Shown here in pieces: positions 39,599-45,732 of a stretch of DNA of 59,461 nucleotides. The notes below the pieces were generated by a model. It saw nothing but the letters and a program-made list of their open reading frames with translations, did no database searches and was not told the DNA's origin. The stretch covers positions 1 to 59,461 of the forward strand of contig SOJW01000051.1 of NCBI GenBank assembly GCA_004375895.1, in the 5' to 3' direction. Position numbers and translations under genes: made by a program. This DNA comes from Candidatus Stahliibacteriota bacterium (GTDB lineage Bacteria; Hydrothermota; Tepidihabitantia; B3-TA06). The number at the start of each line of letters is the position of its first letter. Positions within the stretch are counted from its first letter, which is position 1.

Positions 39599-41085
39599 TA
39601 CGAGTCTATCGTGCGCTCGCCTGGCAGTTCGGCCTCGATGACCTTGGGGGGATGCCCAAAAATCCTAGCATACATTTCAGGATACGCGTCCTTGCCACCG
39701 GCAAGCAGGAGGGCCAGAGGCATAACCATCTTACCCAGATGGACCATCTGGTTAGAGATCCCCTGAATCTCGGCCTGTGCATGAGAATCCGACCGCAGCC
39801 TTGAGAAGTGGTAGAGTTCTCGAGCGTTTAATGTGATAAGCAGCCTTTTGCGGTGAGCATTGGTAAGGATATATGGGGCGGCGTTTAGATCATCTTGCGC
39901 TATCTCATGATAAAGTGTAAGGCTTCGTTCCATGATGTGCTTGAACTCATCGGCACGGCCGATCTCCTCGATAGGTTCAGGAACGGTGAATCCGAGCTCC
40001 GGGTCGTAAGACTGAGCAGAGATGGAGGCCATCCGGTGTCGCTTGAGCTGGGCAAAGCAGGAGGCTGAGCAGATCAACTCATAGGTCAGGACAATATGCT
40101 CGAACTCACGCAGCATCGAATCATACAATTCGGCTCGCTCAAATGCGATCTTTATTAAATCCAACCGCTGTTGGTCTGTCATCTTCTCGACAGCCTGCCT
40201 GCATGACTTGAAGGAGGCCGAGCTGACTCGGTGCAGAAGAGCGGCAAGCAGTTTAAGGTCGGCATCTTCCGTTGATTCGATAAGTGTCACATCGGCTTGA
40301 GGAGGATTCTCGGACTCAAGTTTTTTTGCGAACCCGGCCAAAGCGGGATAGGTCTCCTGATCGAACCGATTAGGCTCGCAGAATAGAAGAAGCGATGGCG
40401 CTATGCGCCTGGCCTCATCGTACAACTTGCCTCCAAGCTCCCTTAGCTCAGCCAGCCGATGGGAGTCGAAGCGACGGACCATGAGCTCGAGCTCGCGGGC
40501 ATTGACGGTCATCCCAAGCTGGCTCTGGGTAGCCAGAGCGGCCACGTAGCGGGCGTCCTCCTTGGCCCGGTTGGCTAAATCGCGTTTATTCTCAGCTAGA
40601 GCCGGATCATGCTCGGCGTGGTAGGCCTTTAAGTCCTCAAACAGGGAATGGTAAAGTTCATTCTGAGCGGCAATGGTCTCGCGGAACCCCTTCTCCTTGC
40701 CCAGTTCCACAATCTCTTCGGGTAATACGAAGTCGTCGCTCAACGTGATGTAGCGCTGTGACTTCTCCGTATACGACGCTAGTCGAAAGCCCTGCAAAGC
40801 CTCCACCGCCAGTCTCGAGATACCGATCACGTCGAAGTTGAAGCAAGCGTGCTCGGCCACCGAGTGATGCCCCATCTCGAAGATGATGGTTCGGTTTGAC
40901 TTACGGGCGTGTTCCACCTTCTCCCGTGCTTTCTTCCTCAGTTGGTCCACCCTTTTGGGTGATCGGCTGATCCGTGCGTATGCCGCGGAAATGGTCTCTG
41001 GTGTCAGCGGTACGTCCTTCTTGCCCTCTTTGAGGTTCCTGATCGTTTCGGTATCCAGGTTGAAGCCGGCGAGGATCACTTCCAT
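39598..41085 (-). CDS. Two-domain ThyX-like flavin-dependent thymidylate synthase homologue
   Basis: 495 residues, about twice a normal ThyX, from a tandem duplication. The first half has GHHSVAEHACFNFDVIGISR (about 72) and, where RHRxxS should stand, GFRLASYTEKSQRY (99-112), with NARELELMVRRFDSH later. The second half keeps RHRMAS (349-354) but has ISAQSYD for NExSxRY; near its end NARELYHFSRLRSDSHAQAEI is close to canonical. ThyX methylates dUMP with FAD and methylene-THF in a tetramer whose active sites lie between subunits, so a pseudodimer is plausible. Whether it is active is open. ATG lies 6 bases after the -10 box (leaderless). Confidence 0.85.
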   Translation of the reverse strand: MEVILAGFNLDTETIRNLKEGKKDVPLTPETISAAYARISRSPKRVDQLRKKAREKVEHARKSNRTIIFEMGHHSVAEHACFNFDVIGISRLAVEALQGFRLASYTEKSQRYITLSDDFVLPEEIVELGKEKGFRETIAAQNELYHSLFEDLKAYHAEHDPALAENKRDLANRAKEDARYVAALATQSQLGMTVNARELELMVRRFDSHRLAELRELGGKLYDEARRIAPSLLLFCEPNRFDQETYPALAGFAKKLESENPPQADVTLIESTEDADLKLLAALLHRVSSASFKSCRQAVEKMTDQQRLDLIKIAFERAELYDSMLREFEHIVLTYELICSASCFAQLKRHRMASISAQSYDPELGFTVPEPIEEIGRADEFKHIMERSLTLYHEIAQDDLNAAPYILTNAHRKRLLITLNARELYHFSRLRSDSHAQAEIQGISNQMVHLGKMVMPLALLLAGGKDAYPEMYARIFGHPPKVIEAELPGERTIDS

Positions 41086-41091
41086 GGAGAG

Positions 41092-41119
41092 ATAATACAG
41101 ACGCTTGACCTTCGGTCAA
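41092..41119 (-). promoter_or_regulatory. Leaderless-type promoter of the ThyX-like gene
   Basis: TTGACC (41119-41114), 16-base spacer, TATTAT (41097-41092), 6 bases, ATG at 41085. GACCTTCGGTC forms a small palindrome in the -35/spacer region. Confidence 0.7.
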
Positions 41120-41139
41120 GCCAATGCAAAATGAATTCA

Positions 41140-41449
41140 CCCCACACCTTTGCTTCGCAAAGCTGCGGGGACCCCGTACAAATTACGGGAACTAATCTGC
41201 GTTCCGAAGGAGAACGACTGCAAGGAGTTCTAATCTGCGGATAAGTGAATTAGGGCTTTTGGGAGTGCAATAACCGTGTTATTGCGGCAACGACGCGGTC
41301 GTTGCACTCCACATAAAGACAATTGGTGTCATTGCGAGCAAGGCGAAGCATTGCGTGGCAATCTCATATTGAGATCGCCGCGGTCGCCTGCGGCTCCCTG
41401 GCGACGAGGAAGGTGTAAATCAAAGGCACAGGCTGGAGAGCCTGTGCTA
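41140..41449. repeat. Cluster of five palindromic repeat families
   Basis: In order: B hairpin CCCCACACCTTTGC...GCGGGGACCCC (41140-41175); CTAATCTGCG half elements (about 41191-41240); double hairpin TGCAATAAC/GTTATTGC and CAACGACgcgGTCGTTG (41263-41310); GTCATTGCGAGCAAGGCGAAGC...GGCAATCTC block (41328-41406); and GGCACAGGCT-ggag-AGCCTGTGCT (41425-41446). No gene is visible in this 310-base gap. Confidence 0.7.
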
Positions 41450-41453
41450 CATT

Positions 41454-41867
41454 CTAGGCCTCTTCCTCCTCTTCCAACATGGAAAGCGCCTGTTGTACTC
41501 GCTCAAGCTCCGCCTTGAGCTGATCGCAAAGTGCAGACAGCCGCTCGCGGCGCACGCGGCGAAGGGAGCGTTCTGGCGAGATACGACACACCGCCATCAT
41601 CATCTCCTCAAGTCTCGCAAACTCCTGGGGGTTTAAGGAGTAGTATATGAAGTAGCTGCGGCGCCGGTCTGATACGAGGTTCAGCTCTTTGAGCACCTTC
41701 AGATGCTGGGAGACCGCACTCTGGCTTATGCCTATCTGCTGGGCCAGCGCGCCTACCTCCAGTGGTCCGGCCTTGAGTATCTCAAGTATCTGCATCCTGG
41801 CGCCTGTGCCCAGCGCACGTAATATACGAGCACGCTCTTCCAAGACTATCCTGCGCATCTTTCTCAC
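41454..41867 (-). CDS. ArsR-family transcriptional regulator
   Basis: 137 residues. The winged helix-turn-helix (about 12-85) reads LGTGARMQILEILKAGPLEVGALAQQIGISQSAVSQHLKVL. The metal-binding ELCVCDL motif of ArsR/SmtB is replaced by plain LEVGAL, so it likely senses something other than As/Cd/Zn. The C-terminal third is a charged coiled coil with an SPERSLRRVRRERLSAL linker, ending in EEEEEA, which suggests extended dimer contacts. An inverted repeat TTTAAG-N6-CTTAAA lies between promoter and start, so it should repress itself. No effector gene is co-directional immediately downstream. Confidence 0.9.
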   Translation of the reverse strand: MRKMRRIVLEERARILRALGTGARMQILEILKAGPLEVGALAQQIGISQSAVSQHLKVLKELNLVSDRRRSYFIYYSLNPQEFARLEEMMMAVCRISPERSLRRVRRERLSALCDQLKAELERVQQALSMLEEEEEA

Positions 41868-41869
41868 TA

Positions 41870-41887
41870 TTTAAGCGGTTACTTAAA
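41870..41887 (-). promoter_or_regulatory. Probable ArsR-family operator
   Basis: TTTAAG-TAACCG-CTTAAA on the minus strand, a perfect 6-base inverted repeat just downstream of the -10 box. Confidence 0.65.
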
Positions 41888-41889
41888 CG

Positions 41890-41917
41890 ATTATAGCAAC
41901 TCGCAGACCGCTGTCAA
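41890..41917 (-). promoter_or_regulatory. arsR-type gene promoter
   Basis: Perfect TTGACA (41917-41912), 16-base spacer and perfect TATAAT (41895-41890). Confidence 0.85.
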
Positions 41918-41996
41918 GTAGTTGAAAAGGTTGAGGGTGCACTAAGGGCCGCTTGCGCTCATAAAGGTCAACTTTGAAGATTGTAAGTGGGCGAGA

Positions 41997-42518
41997 TCAA
42001 GTCTTGGCCATGGCTTGTTTGATCAATAAGTCAATCTCCGAGACGACCCGGCGCTTGACCTCGTAGGCCTCCTTTGCCAACAAGCGCTCATTCTCGTTCT
42101 TCCACTCCTCACCCAAACGGCGCAGAAACTCAAGCTTCTTCATGGGATCGATAGCCTCGCCGTCCGGGCCGGTGGTTGTGTCGGCATAGATAAGCACCTT
42201 TGCCTCAAGCGGAAGCTCAGCTGTCTGAGGCAGTGCGTGGACGCGCAGGATCTCGGCCAACTCAGCAAGACCTCGTTCACGAAGCATCTCGGCGCTAGCT
42301 TTTCCATAATCCAACCCGTGTGGGCGGCTGTGTCCCAAATCATGCAGCAAAGCGGCGAGGATAACCTTTTCCGTATCTATCTTATGATTGGCTGTCTGGA
42401 GGATATTACATACCACCTCTGCCCGGTGAGCCACGCCCTCCGCGTGATTGATCATCTTTTCATCAAGCCCGGCCTCCCATAGTATCCTGCGGGCGTCATC
42501 ACGTGTAATTACGCTCAT
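41997..42518 (-). CDS. HD-domain phosphohydrolase (copy 1 of a tandem pair)
   Basis: 173 residues, TIGR00295-like HD domain. The metal site reads HAEGVAHRAEVVC (first His), LLHDLGHSRPHGLDYG (HD), and later HALPQTAELPLEAKVLIYADTTTG with a C-terminal Asp. Such proteins hydrolyse phosphate esters of nucleotides or similar; the substrate is unknown. Start ATG follows GGAGGGTAC. It is closely related along its whole length to the next upstream gene (42626-43147), indicating gene duplication. Confidence 0.88.
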   Translation of the reverse strand: MSVITRDDARRILWEAGLDEKMINHAEGVAHRAEVVCNILQTANHKIDTEKVILAALLHDLGHSRPHGLDYGKASAEMLRERGLAELAEILRVHALPQTAELPLEAKVLIYADTTTGPDGEAIDPMKKLEFLRRLGEEWKNENERLLAKEAYEVKRRVVSEIDLLIKQAMAKT

Positions 42519-42625
42519 GTACCCTCCAGGATTTATTTATAGTTTCCTCGAATTTTTTGATTTGTCAACCCCTATTCTACTTCCGACGATATGATCAAAC
42601 ATCTAGGGTTTTATCTTAATTGGAG

Positions 42626-43147
42626 TCAAGAAACCGTTATCGCCCTCCTGATAAGCTCCTCTATCTCTGAGACGATCCTGCGTTTTACCCCCAGCGCCCT
42701 CAGTGCAAGCCGTCTCTCGTTTGTGTCTTTCCAGTTATAAGCCAGGTGGTGCAGGAACTTAAGTTTTTTCTCCGGATCAATCGACTCCCCCTCAGGGCCT
42801 GTGGTGAGATTCGCATAGATAAGGATCTTGGCTTCCAGAGATATCTCAGTCGTTTGGGTAAAGACATGGACGCGTGTGATTCTTGCCAGTTCAGTAAGGC
42901 CAAGCTCCTCAAGAACCTCTGCACTCGCTGCTCCGTGATCCAGACCGTGAGGACGGCTGAGTCCGATATCATGAAGAAGCGAGGCAAGGACGACCTTTTC
43001 CGTATATACGGTGTGGCCGGTAGCTTCAAGAAGCTGGCACACCGACTCGGCGCGTCTGGCAACGCCTTCGGAGTGTCTTATAAGACTATCACTCAGTCCA
43101 GCTTGTCGTATCAGCTTTCTTGCTTCATCGCGGGTTATCGCATCCAT
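42626..43147 (-). CDS. HD-domain phosphohydrolase (copy 2 of a tandem pair)
   Basis: 173 residues, the same length and motif order as the neighbour: HSEGVARRAESVC, LLHDIGLSRPHGLDHG, VHVFTQTTEISLEAKILIYANLTTG. The final metal Asp in YAD is Asn (YAN) here, which could change metal binding or activity. Start ATG follows AAGGAAGTGAGC. It begins 9 bases after the stop of a broken alpha/beta-hydrolase gene and is probably read from that gene's promoter. Confidence 0.88.
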   Translation of the reverse strand: MDAITRDEARKLIRQAGLSDSLIRHSEGVARRAESVCQLLEATGHTVYTEKVVLASLLHDIGLSRPHGLDHGAASAEVLEELGLTELARITRVHVFTQTTEISLEAKILIYANLTTGPEGESIDPEKKLKFLHHLAYNWKDTNERRLALRALGVKRRIVSEIEELIRRAITVS

Positions 43148-43156
43148 GTGTTTTGC

Positions 43157-43606
43157 TCACTTCCTTATCCCTAGATGCGGCAGCACCGCCCTGGCAAAGG
43201 CCTTGGGATCCTCGACCACCGGGTTGTGAACCTCTCCCTCGACGGGAGCCACCTCAAGATCGCTAAAACAGCGTCCGTAGAGCCTCTCAAAGACCGCCAC
43301 CTGCCCGAATGTCTTCTGGGGGAGAGGGAATATAGTTTGGACCTTGATCTTGGGACGGGCATAGGCGTTGGTCTCTCGTGCATAAAGGTACATGGCACGC
43401 AGGAATGCAGCCATCGAAGAGGTGGGGACCTCGGCCAGACGCCTCTCGGTGTAGCCCGTGCCTTCCTCATCCTCCAGGGGAAACATACTCATAATAAGCG
43501 AGCGGCCTGCCCAGCCGTGCAGGCATAATAGGGGGTCGCCCCTGCCTGTCTTCTGATAACTGAGATACTCCTCTCCAACCCTGACTACGGGGAATCGGTC
43601 ATCCAT
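43157..43606 (-). pseudogene. Alpha/beta hydrolase with internal in-frame deletion
   Basis: 149 residues instead of the usual 250 or so. The first strands (VRVGEEYLSYQKTGRGDPLLCLHGWAGRS) run up to the oxyanion HG motif and then jump to a cap/C-terminal region (IMSMFPLEDEEG, RAMYLYARETNAY). The nucleophile elbow GxSxG is missing. The end keeps the catalytic-His style segment (GEVHNPVVEDPKAFARAVLPHL). The frame is intact, so a protein may still be made, but it cannot be a normal hydrolase. Start ATG (43606) is 8 bases after the -10 box. It leads the HD-domain gene pair. Confidence 0.7.
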
Positions 43607-43614
43607 TAGGGTGA

Positions 43615-43642
43615 AGGATAGGGGAATCAGGCCTTGTGTCAA
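43615..43642 (-). promoter_or_regulatory. Promoter of the broken hydrolase and HD genes
   Basis: TTGACA (43642-43637), 16-base spacer, TATCCT (43620-43615), 8 bases, ATG. Confidence 0.65.
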
Positions 43643-43793
43643 GGGTTTCACCCTCCCCCTACCCCCTACCCTATGAGTGCACCAGGCACTCAAGGGGCAC
43701 ACTGTCCCGTTAAGGGAGGGGTGGTACTGGGGCAAACCGGTTAAAGCATATCTACCTCCCCCTAGATGTGGGAGGGTAGGGTGGAGGACACCC

Positions 43794-43913
43794 TCAAACG
43801 CGCCATGAAGCGTAGGTGTCCGGACAGGCTGAGAGCCTGTTCTCCATCACCCTGACTACGGGGAAGTGGTCATCCATTGGAATGAAGGATATGTGTGAGG
43901 GAGTTGTTGTCAA
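43794..43913 (-). pseudogene. Duplicated promoter and first codons of the hydrolase gene
   Basis: TTGACA (43913-43908), 16 bases, TATCCT (43891-43886), 8 bases, then ATG (43877) and codons for MDDHFPVVRV, nearly the same as MDDRFPVVRV of the hydrolase at 43606. After ten codons the copy runs into a hairpin repeat (GAACAGGCT...AGCCTGTCC) and stops at 43794. It is a truncated second copy. Confidence 0.7.
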
Positions 43914-44204
43914 GTGTTTTCTCCCCTTCCCCCGCCGCTTGGGGGTCGGCGACCCCTTCACTAGACGGTAGTACTACGCCACCAGGGAATGGGAACTCTC
44001 ATCGGTTCCCCATCCCTGTGTGGAGGGGGATAGGGGGCGGGGTGCAGAATATCCGGATCAAGCTTGATGTCAAGGAACAATATGCGGCGAGGTTAATGGA
44101 GCGCAGGCTTTCTAGCCTGTGCGAAATATCCATAAAACGTAGGGGCCGACTTTTAAGTCGGCCCGTTCTTTAATAATCGGGCTGACCTGAAGGTCAGCCC
44201 CTAC
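43914..44204. repeat. CT-rich palindromes, GCGCAGGCT hairpin and GTAGGGGC double hairpin
   Basis: 43914-44050 holds CT-rich inverted blocks like that at 12490. GCGCAGGCT-ttct-AGCCTGTGC is at about 44101-44122. A full element at 44139-44204 starts GTAGGGGC, ends GCCCCTAC and contains two perfect hairpins (GGGCCGACTT/AAGTCGGCCC and GGGCTGACCT/AGGTCAGCCC). There is no credible gene from 43914 to 44281. Confidence 0.7.
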
Positions 44205-44232
44205 GAGGATTCACAATGACACCCCGTTTCAA

Positions 44233-44260
44233 TTGACATCATCAAGTTAATGCGTATATT
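44233..44260 (+). promoter_or_regulatory. Promoter of the esterase-fusion gene
   Basis: TTGACA (44233-44238), 16-base spacer, TATATT (44255-44260). CTGGAGG and a GTG start follow at 44282. Confidence 0.75.
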
Positions 44261-44281
44261 CCCCTACAACCTGGAGGCGTT

Positions 44282-45598
44282 GTGAAGAAAATCCTGATAT
44301 TATCCTTACTGCTTGTGGCTGCACTTGCGGCTGAGGTTATCGTTGACACCGCGTACTTTGATATCGAACTGGGTTACACGGTCGAGTTGCCAGATGATTT
44401 TGATACCAGCAGGACCTACCCCTTGATAGTTGCTCTGCACGGGTTCGGCGACCGCATGTCGAGCTACGTGGGCACCGCCCGGTCGTTCTATCCCGCAGGT
44501 GCCATCGGCCTCTACCCTGAGACGCCTTTCCCATTTGAGCGAGAAGACGGGGAGATGGGCTGGGCATGGTATATGTGGGGAACGCCTGAATTCCACAAGG
44601 CTACCGTCGAGCAGAGCACGCGCTGGGTGCTTTCCTGCATAGAACTCGTCAAGCAAAACTACCCGGTCGATCCTCGCAAGGTTTTCCTCTACGGCTTCTC
44701 CCAGGGCGGCATGATGACCTACGAGGTCGGAATCCAGTATCCTGAAATCTTCCGCGGGTTACTGCCTGCAGGTGGATGGCTTGAGGTCCAGATCGATTCC
44801 CTCAATCCTTTGGACAGCGCGGCACTAAACCTTCCTGTTCGCACTCTTCACGGGGTTTACGACGACATCGTCAATTTCGAGGACGGCGAGGCCGCAATCA
44901 CGACCCTTGTTGAATACGGGGTGCCCGCCGAGATGATGCGTTATCCTTGCAAGCATCAGATAACCATGGAGATGGTTGAAGACGCGCGTGATTTCGTCTA
45001 CTGCCAGCTCAACGAGGAGGAGCCCCTTCCACTTCCCGCACTCCTCTGGCCGGATTCCGAGCTTGAGCCAGGCGAACATGCCGAGCTCTTGAGGCAGATT
45101 CTGTGCGTCGATGAACCGGCAGCCGATATCGAGGCCGGGCTGCTTGAGCTGTACCGAGAGGAAGAATCCACAGAACTAAGGGAACAGATCATCTACCTTC
45201 TGGGAGCGCGCCGTTGCATCGGTTCAGAAACCCTGTTGGATCAAATACTTGCAGACGAAAGCGAACCTCAAAGACTGCGTCAGGCCGCCTGCTCAGCGTT
45301 AATCAAACTTGGTACCGAGACCGCCTGGCAAGCTATCAAAGGGGTCAAAAAGCTGGTGGTGATCAAGGAGGTCGTGCCCGGCACCCAGGCCGATTCCCTT
45401 GGACTTGAGCCGGGGGACGTTGTCCTGAGCTACAACCACAAGAAGATCAAGGTCTATCTCGACCTGCGAAAGGCGATAGCCTCGGTCAAGCCCAAGAAGA
45501 AAGATGTCGTTATGCTCATCCTCCGAGAGGGCAGGCGTATTCGTATAGGACTTAAGCCGGGAAGGATAGGTATCTATCTTGAGGAGGTGATTCGTTAG
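44282..45598 (+). CDS. Secreted esterase with HEAT-like and PDZ domains
   Basis: 438 residues. After a signal peptide (ILILSLLLVAALAAE) comes an alpha/beta-hydrolase domain (about 20-240) of the phospholipase/carboxylesterase or PHB-depolymerase type: PLIVALHGFGDR, nucleophile in LYGFSQGGMMTYE, Asp in LHGVYDDIV and His in PCKHQIT. A short HEAT/armadillo-like helical region follows (about 265-345, with GARRCIGSETLLDQILADES), then a PDZ domain (about 350-438: IKEVVPGTQADSLGLEPGDVVLSYN). PDZ is common in secreted proteases but unusual behind an esterase; it may hold the enzyme at a partner protein. GTG start has GGAGG upstream. Single-gene unit. Confidence 0.87.
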   Translation: MKKILILSLLLVAALAAEVIVDTAYFDIELGYTVELPDDFDTSRTYPLIVALHGFGDRMSSYVGTARSFYPAGAIGLYPETPFPFEREDGEMGWAWYMWGTPEFHKATVEQSTRWVLSCIELVKQNYPVDPRKVFLYGFSQGGMMTYEVGIQYPEIFRGLLPAGGWLEVQIDSLNPLDSAALNLPVRTLHGVYDDIVNFEDGEAAITTLVEYGVPAEMMRYPCKHQITMEMVEDARDFVYCQLNEEEPLPLPALLWPDSELEPGEHAELLRQILCVDEPAADIEAGLLELYREEESTELREQIIYLLGARRCIGSETLLDQILADESEPQRLRQAACSALIKLGTETAWQAIKGVKKLVVIKEVVPGTQADSLGLEPGDVVLSYNHKKIKVYLDLRKAIASVKPKKKDVVMLILREGRRIRIGLKPGRIGIYLEEVIR

Positions 45599-45633
45599 GT
45601 TGAGGTAGATTCTTCTTATCCCTCATTCCCACC

Positions 45634-45661
45634 TTGACTTACCGTGCTATTTACCTATTAT
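45634..45661 (+). promoter_or_regulatory. Promoter of the OmpA-like gene
   Basis: TTGACT (45634-45639), 16-base spacer, TATTAT (45656-45661), giving a leader of about 65 bases. Confidence 0.65.
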
Positions 45662-45714
45662 TAATATAGGAGATTTAGCCGATCTCTATGGATGGTTATG
45701 ATTTATGTTGTGAC

Positions 45715-45730
45715 TGACCTAAGGAGGTCA
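45715..45730 (+). promoter_or_regulatory. Hairpin enclosing the OmpA-like gene's ribosome binding site
   Basis: TGACCT-AAGG-AGGTCA: a 6-base-pair stem whose loop and 3' arm are the Shine-Dalgarno sequence AAGGAGGT, 2 bases before the ATG. Folding would hide the site. Confidence 0.5.
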
Positions 45731-45732
45731 TC

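Noticed and set aside
41140-41449. CRISPR array
   Set aside because: Repeats are single palindromes of different families, not equal-length direct repeats with spacers; no cas genes are present.
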